In this document: one piece after another, positions 1 to 8,011 of the stretch
Numbering within the stretch: position 1 is the stretch's first letter
How the letters are laid out: each line of letters starts with the position of its first letter
Source: an uncultured Clostridia bacterium
GTDB lineage: Bacteria; Bacillota; Clostridia; Oscillospirales; Ruminococcaceae
Assembly: GCA_947627985.1 (NCBI GenBank)
Contig: CANQYD010000001.1
Location: forward strand, 62,001-126,000
Direction: 5' to 3'
Length of the DNA stretch: 64,000 nucleotides
Position numbers and translations under genes: made by a program
Notes under the pieces: model-generated
The model's input: the letters and a program-made list of their open reading frames with translations, nothing else
What the model was told of the DNA's origin: nothing
Databases searched by the model: none

Positions 1-1
1 G

Positions 2-703
2 ATCGACAAGATCGCGAGAAAGTCGGAGAATGTATCCATCACCCGGGACGTCAGCGGCGAAGGCGTTCAGCAGGCTCTTCTGAAGATCATCGAGGGCACC
101 GTCTCAAACGTCCCTCCCCAAGGCGGCAGGAAGCACCCCGCGCAGGAGTTTATCCAGATCGATACCAAAAATATCCTCTTCATCTGCGGCGGAGCTTTTG
201 ACGGCATTGAGGATATTGTCCGCCGCAGGACCGACACTTCGACGGTCGGCTTCGGAGGACAGCTGAAACAGCCTGTCTCCTCGGCTGATATTTTAAAGAA
301 GATCACCCCGCAGGACCTTGTGAGATACGGTCTTATCCCCGAGCTAATCGGCAGGCTGCCGGTCATTACGGTTCTCGATCCCTTGGACGAAGAGGCGCTG
401 ATGAAGATTCTCACCGAGCCTAAAAACTCCCTTGAGAAGCAGTACAAAGCGCTCTTTGAGTATGACGGGATCGAGCTTCAGATCACAGACGAGGCAAAGC
501 GGGAGATTGCAAAAAAAGCCCTCGCCCAGAAAACCGGAGCAAGGGGGCTTCGCGCTATCGTCGAGGAAGCGCTTTTAAAGCCGATGTTTGAGACCCCGTC
601 GATGAGCGGCGTCAAGAAGGTCATCGTCACGCCGGAAGTGATCAGAGACGGCGCCGAGGTCATGATCGAGCGGAGCGAAGGCAAAAAGCTCAAAAAGGCA
701 TAA
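2..703 (+). CDS. clpX: ATP-dependent Clp protease ATP-binding subunit ClpX (C-terminal part)
   Basis: This is the C-terminal part (about 233 codons) of ClpX, the AAA+ unfoldase that feeds tagged proteins to the ClpP protease in the cytoplasm. The frame is open from base 2, so the N-terminal zinc domain and Walker A lie upstream of the window. Visible family signatures are the pore/sensor stretch [15 protein letters not shown], the sensor-1 strand [13 protein letters not shown], the block [10 protein letters not shown] with its arginine finger, and the sensor-2 motif [12 protein letters not shown]. It ends in a Lys-rich tail and is followed 9 bases later by a terminator hairpin, so it closes its transcription unit. 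The assignment is secure. Confidence 0.96.
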   Translation: MDKIARKSENVSITRDVSGEGVQQALLKIIEGTVSNVPPQGGRKHPAQEFIQIDTKNILFICGGAFDGIEDIVRRRTDTSTVGFGGQLKQPVSSADILKKITPQDLVRYGLIPELIGRLPVITVLDPLDEEALMKILTEPKNSLEKQYKALFEYDGIELQITDEAKREIAKKALAQKTGARGLRAIVEEALLKPMFETPSMSGVKKVIVTPEVIRDGAEVMIERSEGKKLKKA

Positions 704-712
704 ATAATTGAT

Positions 713-736
713 AAAGGGGCATAAATTGCCCCTTTT
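713..736 (+). terminator. Rho-independent terminator after clpX
   Basis: AAAGGGGC (713-720), a 7-base loop and GCCCCTTTT (728-736) form an 8-bp stem. The T-run is short, so termination may be partial and allow some read-through into the next gene. Confidence 0.7.
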
Positions 737-767
737 GGCTTTAAATCAAAGTGAAAGGAGAGAGCGT

Positions 768-2033
768 ATGAACGTCCCTTTGGCTGATAGGATACGCCCG
801 AAAACCCTTGATGAGGTCGTCGGGCAGTCGCATATCCTCGGAAAGGGGAAACCCCTTCGCAGGATAATCGAGAGCGGAAGGATTCCCAACATGATCTTCT
901 ACGGAGCTTCGGGAGTCGGAAAGACCACGGTCGCCCGGATAATCGCAGAAAACGCCGGCATGAAGCTCTGCAAATTAAACGGCACTTCGGCTTCCGTGCA
1001 GGATATCAAGGACATCATCGCCGACACCGACACTCTTGACGGCTGCAACGGGATTTTACTCTATCTCGACGAGATTCAGTATCTGAACAAAAAGCAGCAG
1101 CAGTCGCTTTTGGAGCACATCGAAAACGGCAGGATCACGCTGATATCCTCCACCACCGAAAATCCCTATTTTTATGTGTATAACGCGATCATCAGCCGCT
1201 CTACCGTCTTTGAATTCAAGCCTATTTCGCCTTCCGAAGTGGTTCCCGCGATCGAACGGGCATTTAAGATTTGCGCGGAGGATTTAAATCTTCCCCTCGA
1301 CATCGAAGACGGCGTGACGGAATACATCGCAAGAGGCTGCGGCGGAGACGTGAGAAAATCCATCAACACGGTGGAGTTATGCGTTCTTAGTTCCGACGCG
1401 GACACAGCTCTTCATGTCACGCTTGAGACCGCAAAACTGCTTACCCAGCGCTCCAACATGCGCTACGACCGAGCGGGGGACGAGCACTACGACACACTCT
1501 CTGCGCTTCAGAAATCGATACGCGGCTCCGATGAAAACGCGGCGCTTCACTATGCGGCTCGGCTCTTGCAGACGGGGGACATAATCTCTTTGTGCAGGCG
1601 GCTTTTGGTGATAGCGGCAGAGGACATAGGTCTTGCGTATCCGATGGCGATACCGATAGTCAAAGCATGCGTTGACAGCGCCTTGCAGCTCGGAATGCCG
1701 GAGGCGAAAATCCCCCTTGCCGACGCTGTCGTACTCTTAGCTACGGCTCCCAAATCAAACAGCGGCAATGAGGCTATCATAGCGGCGCTTAAAGACCTCG
1801 ATAAATACGGCACTCCCGAGTTTCCGCGTCAGCTTCAGAACAAGCACTTCGACGGCGAAGGAGCCGAGGTCGCGGGTCAGAATTATCTTTATCCCCACGA
1901 CTTCCCGAACCACTGGGTGGAGCAGCAGTATCTCCCCGACATGTTAAAAGACCGGGTGTATTATATCTACGGCGAGAACAAGACCGAACAGGCGGCAAAG
2001 GCATATTGGGACGCGATCAAGAAAAAGAAATAG
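768..2033 (+). CDS. rarA: Replication-associated recombination protein A (RarA/MgsA AAA+ ATPase)
   Basis: RarA is a clamp-loader-like AAA+ ATPase that acts at stalled replication forks. The 421-residue protein opens with PLADRIRPKTLDEVVGQ, typical of the family. It has Walker A GASGVGKTT (about residues 49-57), Walker B YLDEIQYLNK, sensor ISSTTENP, and the C-terminal MgsA/AAA-assoc region with AAEDIGLAYP and the NKHFDGEGAEVAGQNYLYPHDF-like end. The ATG at 768 is chosen because AAGGAG sits 7 bases upstream; a TTG at 708 in the same frame would lie in the clpX terminator. Its stop abuts the stop of the reverse-strand S1 gene, so the two genes converge. Confidence 0.95.
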   Translation: MNVPLADRIRPKTLDEVVGQSHILGKGKPLRRIIESGRIPNMIFYGASGVGKTTVARIIAENAGMKLCKLNGTSASVQDIKDIIADTDTLDGCNGILLYLDEIQYLNKKQQQSLLEHIENGRITLISSTTENPYFYVYNAIISRSTVFEFKPISPSEVVPAIERAFKICAEDLNLPLDIEDGVTEYIARGCGGDVRKSINTVELCVLSSDADTALHVTLETAKLLTQRSNMRYDRAGDEHYDTLSALQKSIRGSDENAALHYAARLLQTGDIISLCRRLLVIAAEDIGLAYPMAIPIVKACVDSALQLGMPEAKIPLADAVVLLATAPKSNSGNEAIIAALKDLDKYGTPEFPRQLQNKHFDGEGAEVAGQNYLYPHDFPNHWVEQQYLPDMLKDRVYYIYGENKTEQAAKAYWDAIKKKK

Positions 2034-2948
2034 TTAAAACATGCTTTCGATGATCTTTCTGCACCCCTCCGGGGAATATCTCCAGTGCCGGATAACGCCT
2101 TCTCGGATAAAGTATTCGCATTTTTTATCCGGCTCGCCTTCGCAGACGTCGACGATAATGAGCTTTATCTTCATCTTCTCGGGGTTCACGGATTTGATAT
2201 AGACGCTTGCGGATTTCCCGACTGCTGCGCCTTCTTTGGGCTCGGCAAGACCCGCAAGGTTCGGGGTCAGCTCGACAAATACCCCGTAGCTCTCAACGCT
2301 TCTGATGATCCCCCTGACCGTCTCTCCCGCCGAGAACATCTCCGCGTTTTCCTCCCAAGTGCCGAGGAGCTCTTTATGTGAAAGATAAAACTTCTCCCCG
2401 TCGTAGTCCTTTAGGATCGCCTTGATCCTGTCTCCGACGGAAAATCGGTCGGACGGGTGACTGATCCTTGATACGGATATCGCGTCGATCGGGATCATCG
2501 AGCTTATCCCGCACCCGATATCTACAAAGCACCCGAACTGCTCAAGATGGGTGACAGTCGCGTCGATGATCTCCCCGATATTAAGTTTTAAAAGCCTTTC
2601 CTCAAGGCACCGCTGCTGCGCTTCCCTTCGGGATAATATCGCCACGGGACAGCCGCCGTCTTCAACGATTTCCTTGACCGTAAAGCATACCGGCTTTCCC
2701 ACTCTTGATATGATGGCGATGTCCTTTGTCCTTCCCTCTTTGATGCCTAATGCGCATTCCTCGCGCGGGATCACGGCTTTGCAGCTGGGAAGGGATATAT
2801 AAAGATCATGCGATGAAGAGCAGCTTTCGGCTTGGGCTTCGAGGATAACGCCCTTTTGCATGGCGATCTCAAGCGCCTCGGGGCTTTTTAAATATTCAAG
2901 ATTCTCCTCGCTGCCAATTAGCCCTCCCTCGGGCAGATATGTATTCAT
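2034..2948 (-). CDS. S1 RNA-binding domain protein (ribosomal protein S1-like)
   Basis: This 304-residue protein has tandem OB-fold S1 domains. The clearest runs from about residue 122, with NIGEIIDATVTHLEQFGCFVDIG and later KFYLSHKELLGTWEEN. A second begins at about residue 207, with SAGETVRGIIRSVESYGVFVELTP. A degenerate domain precedes them. Similar short S1 proteins occur in many Clostridia, and they bind RNA or ribosomes without replacing full-length S1. The gene stands alone on the reverse strand, convergent with rarA and divergent from the radical-SAM unit. AAAGGA lies 10 bases before the ATG. Its exact role is unknown. Confidence 0.85.
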   Translation of the reverse strand: MNTYLPEGGLIGSEENLEYLKSPEALEIAMQKGVILEAQAESCSSSHDLYISLPSCKAVIPREECALGIKEGRTKDIAIISRVGKPVCFTVKEIVEDGGCPVAILSRREAQQRCLEERLLKLNIGEIIDATVTHLEQFGCFVDIGCGISSMIPIDAISVSRISHPSDRFSVGDRIKAILKDYDGEKFYLSHKELLGTWEENAEMFSAGETVRGIIRSVESYGVFVELTPNLAGLAEPKEGAAVGKSASVYIKSVNPEKMKIKLIIVDVCEGEPDKKCEYFIREGVIRHWRYSPEGCRKIIESMF

Positions 2949-3040
2949 TTTCCGTCATTCCTTTCGTTTCGCGATTTGTATAATTCTATGCCCCGGCTTC
3001 GGAAAATAGAATTTACGGGGGCTGTTTTAAATAATTTTGG

Positions 3041-3069
3041 TTGCATTTTGATAAGCGCTGTGCTATACT
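3041..3069 (+). promoter_or_regulatory. SigA-type promoter for the radical-SAM/DUF951/prfA unit
   Basis: TTGCAT (3041-3046), a 17-base spacer and TATACT (3064-3069). The spacer ends in TGTGC, an extended -10 seen repeatedly in this window. It lies 22 bases before the gene start. Confidence 0.75.
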
Positions 3070-3091
3070 TATATAAAAATGGGAGACAGCG

Positions 3092-3844
3092 ATGAACCCT
3101 AAGTTTAAAAATCTTAAAAGAATAGAATTTTCCGTCACCTACTCCTGCCCCGGCAGATGCATTCACTGCTCGGAAGCGGGAAAGGGCAGCGAAGAGCATA
3201 TCTCGGGCGAAGCGGGAGCAAGGGCTGTCAAAAGGCTCGCGGAGATTTATGATATAAAATCCCTTATGTGCTTCGGCGGGGAGCCGCTTTTATACCCCGA
3301 CGACGCGTTTAAGATATTTTCAGCAGGCAGGGACTCACATATCCCTAAAATCCAGATAATCACAAACGGCTGTTTTTCCCGCTCGGATCAAATTATCGAA
3401 AAGACCGCTCACGGGCTCTTAGAAAGCGGCTGCAACAATGTCCTGATATCCGCTGACGCCTTCCATCAGGAAAATCTTCCGCTTGAGACCGTCATGAAGT
3501 TCGGGATATTGATATCCTCCCTCCTTCCCGGCTCGGTGAATGTCAGCCCCGCGTGGATAAAAGGTCCCGACGGGGACAATCCCTATGATAAAAAGACCGC
3601 GGAAATAATTAAAAAGTTTAACGATATCGGCATACCGTCGGGCAAGGGAAACATCATCTTCCCCGCGGGCAACGCCATAAAATATCTCGGGGAATATTTT
3701 GACCCCGAAAAGACCTACATAAACCCCTATGAGGAGGACCCGCGCGACATAAAAACCGTCTCGATAAACCCCGACGGAAGCTTATTCGGGGGAAATATCT
3801 ATCAGGACGACGCCGCCGAAATCTTAGAAAATTACCGGGAGTGA
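3092..3844 (+). CDS. Radical SAM domain protein
   Basis: This 250-residue radical S-adenosylmethionine enzyme carries the canonical cluster CPGRCIHC (CxxxCxxC) at about residues 19-26, which should bind a [4Fe-4S] cluster. It is followed by the glycine-rich SAM strand CFGGEPLLYP and IITNGC. It is short, with no clear SPASM cysteines, so the substrate cannot be deduced. The tail SINPDGSLFGGNIYQDD resembles the end of MoaA/PqqE-like barrels. It is the first gene of a unit running on to a DUF951 protein and prfA, spaced by 6 and 3 bases. No peptide-precursor gene is seen next to it. Confidence 0.85.
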   Translation: MNPKFKNLKRIEFSVTYSCPGRCIHCSEAGKGSEEHISGEAGARAVKRLAEIYDIKSLMCFGGEPLLYPDDAFKIFSAGRDSHIPKIQIITNGCFSRSDQIIEKTAHGLLESGCNNVLISADAFHQENLPLETVMKFGILISSLLPGSVNVSPAWIKGPDGDNPYDKKTAEIIKKFNDIGIPSGKGNIIFPAGNAIKYLGEYFDPEKTYINPYEEDPRDIKTVSINPDGSLFGGNIYQDDAAEILENYRE

Positions 3845-3850
3845 AGCATT

Positions 3851-4054
3851 TTGGATATCAAAAAGGGCGATCTGCTCACTATGAAGAAAAAGCACCCCTG
3901 CGGCTCGGATAAAATGCTTGTTTTGCGCTCGGGAATGGATTTTAAGCTGCGGTGCGAGGGCTGCGGCAGGGAGTTTATGATAATAAGATCAAAAGCCGAA
4001 AAGAACGTCCGAGCGGTGGACAGAACGAAAAGAGAAGAGCAAACCGAGGAGTAA
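3851..4054 (+). CDS. DUF951 family small protein
   Basis: This 67-residue protein matches the DUF951 pattern: GDLLTMKKKHPCGS near the start, then the paired-cysteine element KLRCEGCGREFMI and a basic end RSKAEKNVRAV. The three cysteines suggest a small zinc-binding fold. The function of the family is unknown; such genes are widespread and often conserved next to core genes in Firmicutes. TTG is taken as the start, with GGGAGTGA upstream. It sits 6 bases after the radical-SAM gene and 3 bases before prfA, so the three are probably co-transcribed. The last 14 residues are highly charged and may be disordered. Confidence 0.88.
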   Translation: MDIKKGDLLTMKKKHPCGSDKMLVLRSGMDFKLRCEGCGREFMIIRSKAEKNVRAVDRTKREEQTEE

Positions 4055-4057
4055 TTT

Positions 4058-5131
4058 ATGTTTGAGAAGCTAACGGCACTTTACGATAAATATCAGCAGA
4101 TAAGCGAGCGGCTCGTCCAGCCGGAGACGGTCGGAAATCCCGCGCTTTACCGCGATCTGATGAAGGAATATTCCCAGCTCACGCCGATAATCGAGAAATA
4201 TAAGGAATATCTTTCAGCTGAGAGCGCCTTAAAAGAGGCGGAGGAACTGCGAAAGAGCGAGAGCGACCGCGATTTTTTGGAGATGATCGACGAGCAGTAC
4301 AACTCCGCAAAAGAGGACATGAAGAGGATCACCGAGGAATTAAAAATCCTTCTTTTGCCGAAAGACCCTAACGACAGCCGAAGCGTCATCATGGAGATAA
4401 GAGCGGGCGCCGGGGGCGAGGAAGCCGCGCTCTTTGCGCATTCTATGATGAGAATGTACACTCTTTATGCCGACTCCAAGCACTGGAAGGTCGAGGTTCT
4501 TAACATGAACGAGACCGAGCTCGGCGGTGTAAAAGAGGCTGCGTTTTCGGTCGAGGGCGACGGGGTATATTCAAGATTAAAGTACGAAAGCGGGGTACAT
4601 CGGGTCCAACGCGTCCCCGAGACGGAATCCCAAGGAAGAATACAGACCTCGACCGCAACCGTCGCGGTCCTTCCCGAAGCCGAAAATGCCGAGATACAGA
4701 TCGATGATAAAGATTTAAAGATAGACGTTTTCCGCTCATCGGGCGCGGGAGGTCAGCATATCAACAAGACGGAGTCGGCTGTCAGAATCACCCATCTCCC
4801 GACGGGTCTTGTGGTGGAATGTCAGGACGAGCGGAGCCAGCAGAAAAACCGCGAGCGCGCCATGAAAGTGCTCTGCTCACGCCTTTTGGAGAGAAAGCAA
4901 GCCGAGCTTGATCAGGCATACGCAAGCGAGAGGCGCTCACAGATCGGCACGGGCGACCGATCCGAGAGGATAAGGACATATAACTTCCCCGAGAGCAGGG
5001 TCTCGGACCATCGTATCGGGCTGACATTATATAAACTCGACCAGATTTTAAACGGCTCGCTCGACGAGATCATCGACGCTCTTGCGACGGCTGATCAGGC
5101 GGCAAAGCTTGCGAAAGAGGAAGAAAATTGA
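4058..5131 (+). CDS. prfA: Peptide chain release factor 1
   Basis: RF1 recognises UAA and UAG stop codons and releases the finished peptide on the ribosome. The 357-residue length is normal. The codon-reading motif PET (in VQRVPETESQGRIQTS) fits the PxT of RF1 rather than the SPF of RF2. The catalytic GGQ lies in FRSSGAGGQHINKTES at about residue 230 and is the site normally methylated by PrmC. No prmC is seen next to it. The stop overlaps the TTG start of the following threonylcarbamoyl-AMP synthase gene, so translation is probably coupled. Confidence 0.97.
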   Translation: MFEKLTALYDKYQQISERLVQPETVGNPALYRDLMKEYSQLTPIIEKYKEYLSAESALKEAEELRKSESDRDFLEMIDEQYNSAKEDMKRITEELKILLLPKDPNDSRSVIMEIRAGAGGEEAALFAHSMMRMYTLYADSKHWKVEVLNMNETELGGVKEAAFSVEGDGVYSRLKYESGVHRVQRVPETESQGRIQTSTATVAVLPEAENAEIQIDDKDLKIDVFRSSGAGGQHINKTESAVRITHLPTGLVVECQDERSQQKNRERAMKVLCSRLLERKQAELDQAYASERRSQIGTGDRSERIRTYNFPESRVSDHRIGLTLYKLDQILNGSLDEIIDALATADQAAKLAKEEEN

Positions 5132-6150
5132 TAACGGAAACGGTTTTGCCGTCGGAAAGAGGCATAAGGCGAGCGGCTGAGATCATTAAAAGGGGAGACG
5201 TCGTCGCCTTCCCTACAGAGACGGTCTACGGTCTCGGCGCAAATGCACTTGATGAAGCGGCAGTGAAAAAAATTTTTGTGGCAAAGGGTAGACCCGCAGA
5301 CAACCCGCTTATAGTTCACATCAGCAGTCTTGACATGATGGAGACGGTCGCCGCGGATATTCCGGCTGAAGCGTATAAACTTGCCGAGCGCTTTTGGGCG
5401 GGTCCTTTGACAGTGGTCTTAAAAAAATCATCATCCGTCCCGTCCGTCACAAGCGGCGGGCTTGACACCGTCGGCATACGTTTTCCCTCCCATCCCGCCG
5501 CAAAGAGGCTGATAGAGCTTTCCGGGGTTCCGATCGCGGCTCCTTCGGCGAATTTATCGGGAAGCCCTTCCCCAACGACCTTTAAAAGGGTTTATGAAGA
5601 CATGAACGGTCGGGTGCCGATGATCATAAACGGCGGAAGCTGTGAATTCGGCGTGGAATCGACGGTAGTTTCTTTGAATAACGGCTGCGCGAGGATTTTA
5701 AGACCGGGTGCCGTAACCAAGGAAATGCTTGAGCAGGTCATAAAAAACGTGACCGTGGACCCGGGGGTACTCAGTGAACTCCCGGAGGGCGCAAAGGTCC
5801 GTTCCCCCGGCATGAAATACAAGCACTACGCTCCCAAGGCGAAGGTGATAATCGTCGCGGGAAGTCTTGAGGCATATCGGGAATATGTCCGCAGACACGC
5901 CAAAGAGCGCGACTTTTGCCTTTTGTTTGACAAGAGCGAGCGCATACCCGGCATTCATTATCTAACCTACGGCAGCACCGCTAAGGAGCAGGCTCACAGG
6001 CTTTTTGAAGCGCTCAGAAATCTTGACGCAAAGGGCGCCGAGACGGTCTATGCGCGCTGCCCCGACGCCTCGGGAATGGGTCTTGCGGTTTATAACAGAA
6101 TCCTGCGCTCAGCCGGGTTCAACATTGTAGAGGCAGAAAATGGAGAATAA
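5128..6150 (+). CDS. L-threonylcarbamoyladenylate synthase (Sua5/YrdC/TsaC family)
   Basis: This 340-residue two-domain Sua5-type enzyme makes threonylcarbamoyl-AMP from threonine, bicarbonate and ATP, the first step of the t6A modification of tRNAs that read ANN codons. The YrdC domain (about residues 10-200) contains FPTETVYGLG, KGRPADNPL, the KR-type nucleotide-binding face and APSANLSGSPSPT. The linker RSPGMKYKHYAPKA leads to the C-terminal Sua5 domain. The TTG start at 5128 overlaps the prfA stop by 4 bases. The 3' end overlaps coaE by 11 bases. A divergent TsaD-like paralogue lies at 29.9 kb. Confidence 0.95.
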   Translation: MITETVLPSERGIRRAAEIIKRGDVVAFPTETVYGLGANALDEAAVKKIFVAKGRPADNPLIVHISSLDMMETVAADIPAEAYKLAERFWAGPLTVVLKKSSSVPSVTSGGLDTVGIRFPSHPAAKRLIELSGVPIAAPSANLSGSPSPTTFKRVYEDMNGRVPMIINGGSCEFGVESTVVSLNNGCARILRPGAVTKEMLEQVIKNVTVDPGVLSELPEGAKVRSPGMKYKHYAPKAKVIIVAGSLEAYREYVRRHAKERDFCLLFDKSERIPGIHYLTYGSTAKEQAHRLFEALRNLDAKGAETVYARCPDASGMGLAVYNRILRSAGFNIVEAENGE

Positions 6151-6748
6151 AATTGCTATAATCGGGTTGACGGGTCAGAGCGGAGCCGGAAAATCCACGG
6201 CTTCAAATATCTTCCGAAGCTTGAATATCCCGGTGATAGACTGCGACGGAATCTCCCGAAAAGTCTCGGAATTTCCGGATTTTCTTGAAGCCGTCGATGC
6301 CGACTTCCCGGGCTATACCGATGAAAACGGGCTTAAACGCCGCGAATTCGGAAATCTTGTATTTAACGATCGCGAAAAGCTCAGACGTTACGGCGAGATC
6401 ATCTTCCCGCTGATAAAAAAGGAGATTTTCAAGGAGATCGATACCCTCGAAAAATCCGGTGAAAAGCTCGTGATCCTCGACGCGCCGACCCTCTTTGAGA
6501 GCGGAATGAGCGGCGTTTGCGAGTATATCGTCAGCGTGATTGCGCCTTTGGATTTAAAAATCAAGAGGATTTTGGAGCGCGACGGGATACCGGTCGAATT
6601 TGCGCAGTCGAGGCTTTCGAGCCAATATTCCGAAAAATTTTTCTACGACCGATCCGACGCCGTTTTGGTGAACGACGGGGGAGTGGAGGAATTTACCGAA
6701 AAAGTTACAAATCTTGCAAAAACGCTCAGGGAGAAATTTGATGTCTAA
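6140..6748 (+). CDS. coaE: Dephospho-CoA kinase
   Basis: CoaE performs the last step of coenzyme A synthesis, phosphorylating the 3'-hydroxyl of dephospho-CoA with ATP. The 202-residue protein starts with the P-loop GLTGQSGAGKST (residues 9-20), followed by the conserved IDCDGISRKV (substrate Asp) and the lid region with LDAPTLFESGM. Length is normal. It overlaps the upstream gene by 11 bases and the downstream transglycosylase by 8, so all are one transcription unit. A second, shorter frame inside it is a shadow. Confidence 0.95.
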   Translation: MENKIAIIGLTGQSGAGKSTASNIFRSLNIPVIDCDGISRKVSEFPDFLEAVDADFPGYTDENGLKRREFGNLVFNDREKLRRYGEIIFPLIKKEIFKEIDTLEKSGEKLVILDAPTLFESGMSGVCEYIVSVIAPLDLKIKRILERDGIPVEFAQSRLSSQYSEKFFYDRSDAVLVNDGGVEEFTEKVTNLAKTLREKFDV

Positions 6749-7298
6749 AAGGTTCAGAGCGCTGATTTTGCTGATGATTTTCGTTCTCATAGCAGGTTGG
6801 TTTTTGATATTTTACATGCCCGACAAGGCTGCGGAATACATCTATCAGACGGATTTTGAGGAATATGTGGAAAAATATTCCGATGAATTCAATGTCGATC
6901 CGGCGCTCGTCTACGCCGTCATAAAAGTCGAGTCAAACTTCAATCCGTCGGCTGTTTCGGACGTCGGAGCGATAGGGCTTATGCAGATGATCGAGGACAG
7001 CTTCGACTGGGTCGCGTGGAAATTGGGTCGCGACGATCTTGATTATGAGGACCTCTACGACCCGGAGTACGCGGTGATGTTCGGGAGCTACATGGTCGGC
7101 TATCTCTATGACAGATACAAAAGCGTGGAGCTGACGGCAGCCGCATATCACGCGGGCATGGGAAAGGTCGACGAGTGGATAGAATCGGGACTTGTGGACC
7201 CGCAAAACGTCGATATCTCCGACATCAGCGGCAAAAACACCGCGCACTATGTCTCAAAGATTTTAAGGGCATATGAGCACTATAAAAAGAGCGAGTAA
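6741..7298 (+). CDS. Lytic transglycosylase, SLT domain
   Basis: This is a cell-wall enzyme that cleaves glycan strands, forming 1,6-anhydro ends. The 185-residue protein begins MSKRFRALILLMIFVLIAGW, a membrane anchor or signal. The SLT/goose-lysozyme fold follows: the catalytic Glu in VIKVESNFNPSAVS, then GAIGLMQM and YHAGMGKVDEWI, and it ends at about the usual length. The ATG at 6741 is chosen because GGGAGA lies 6 bases upstream; an in-frame ATG at 6714 lacks a site and would put a basic leader before the signal. It is probably exported and membrane-tethered. Confidence 0.93.
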   Translation: MSKRFRALILLMIFVLIAGWFLIFYMPDKAAEYIYQTDFEEYVEKYSDEFNVDPALVYAVIKVESNFNPSAVSDVGAIGLMQMIEDSFDWVAWKLGRDDLDYEDLYDPEYAVMFGSYMVGYLYDRYKSVELTAAAYHAGMGKVDEWIESGLVDPQNVDISDISGKNTAHYVSKILRAYEHYKKSE

Positions 7299-7319
7299 CC
7301 TTTTGGGGAGGTGCATATA

Positions 7320-8006
7320 TTGAATATTTCAAATAACATACTTAAACATTATCTGAAAAACGTATACTTTATCACCGGCACAGCCTACGCCGGCAAATCG
7401 ACGACGGTAAAGATGCTTGCCGAAAGATATGACATGATCTTCTGCGGAGAAAATTATCACAGCAAAGTGTCCGATAATGTGGCTTCTCCCGACTTTCAGC
7501 CGGATATCTACTATCTCAATAATCTTACGGATTGGAAGGATTTTGTAAGCCGATCTCCCGAGGAATATGAGCGATGGGCTTTCAGCGTGAGCAGGGAAGC
7601 CGCGGAATTTGAAGTCGCAGAGCTTATATCGGTATCAAAAGACAGGAAAGTTATCGTGGACACCAACATTCCGGTCGATTTGCTGAAGGAAATATCCGAT
7701 TATAATCATGTTTGCATAATGCTCTGTCCGCAGGCTATGAGCGTTGAGCGGTTCTTTGAGCGCGACGATCCCGAAAAGCAGTTTTTGTTGAATGTCATCA
7801 GGAGCTGCGACGACCCCGAAGCCGTTATGGATAATTACCGCCGCGGGCTTGCACTGATAAACAGTAAAAAGCATTATGATGAATTAGCCGACAGCGGATT
7901 TTTCACGGTGGTGAGGGAAGACGGCGGTGAAGATACCAGAGAAGAAGTCTGTAATCTGATTGCAAAACATTTTGGATTATACCAAATGGATATAGAAAGG
8001 AATTGA
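7320..8006 (+). CDS. P-loop NTPase of unknown substrate
   Basis: This 228-residue protein has a Walker A motif GTAYAGKST near the start, just after a short strand VYFI, and later a mobile-lid-like region with FERDDPEKQFL. The fold resembles small kinases of the shikimate/adenylate kinase class, but no substrate motif is recognisable, so no function is assigned. TTG at 7320 is chosen because GGGGAGG ends 8 bases upstream; the GTG at 7311 overlaps that site. It lies 21 bases after the transglycosylase gene and 5 bases before the aminopeptidase, suggesting co-transcription. Confidence 0.7.
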   Translation: MNISNNILKHYLKNVYFITGTAYAGKSTTVKMLAERYDMIFCGENYHSKVSDNVASPDFQPDIYYLNNLTDWKDFVSRSPEEYERWAFSVSREAAEFEVAELISVSKDRKVIVDTNIPVDLLKEISDYNHVCIMLCPQAMSVERFFERDDPEKQFLLNVIRSCDDPEAVMDNYRRGLALINSKKHYDELADSGFFTVVREDGGEDTREEVCNLIAKHFGLYQMDIERN

Positions 8007-8011
8007 TAAAA

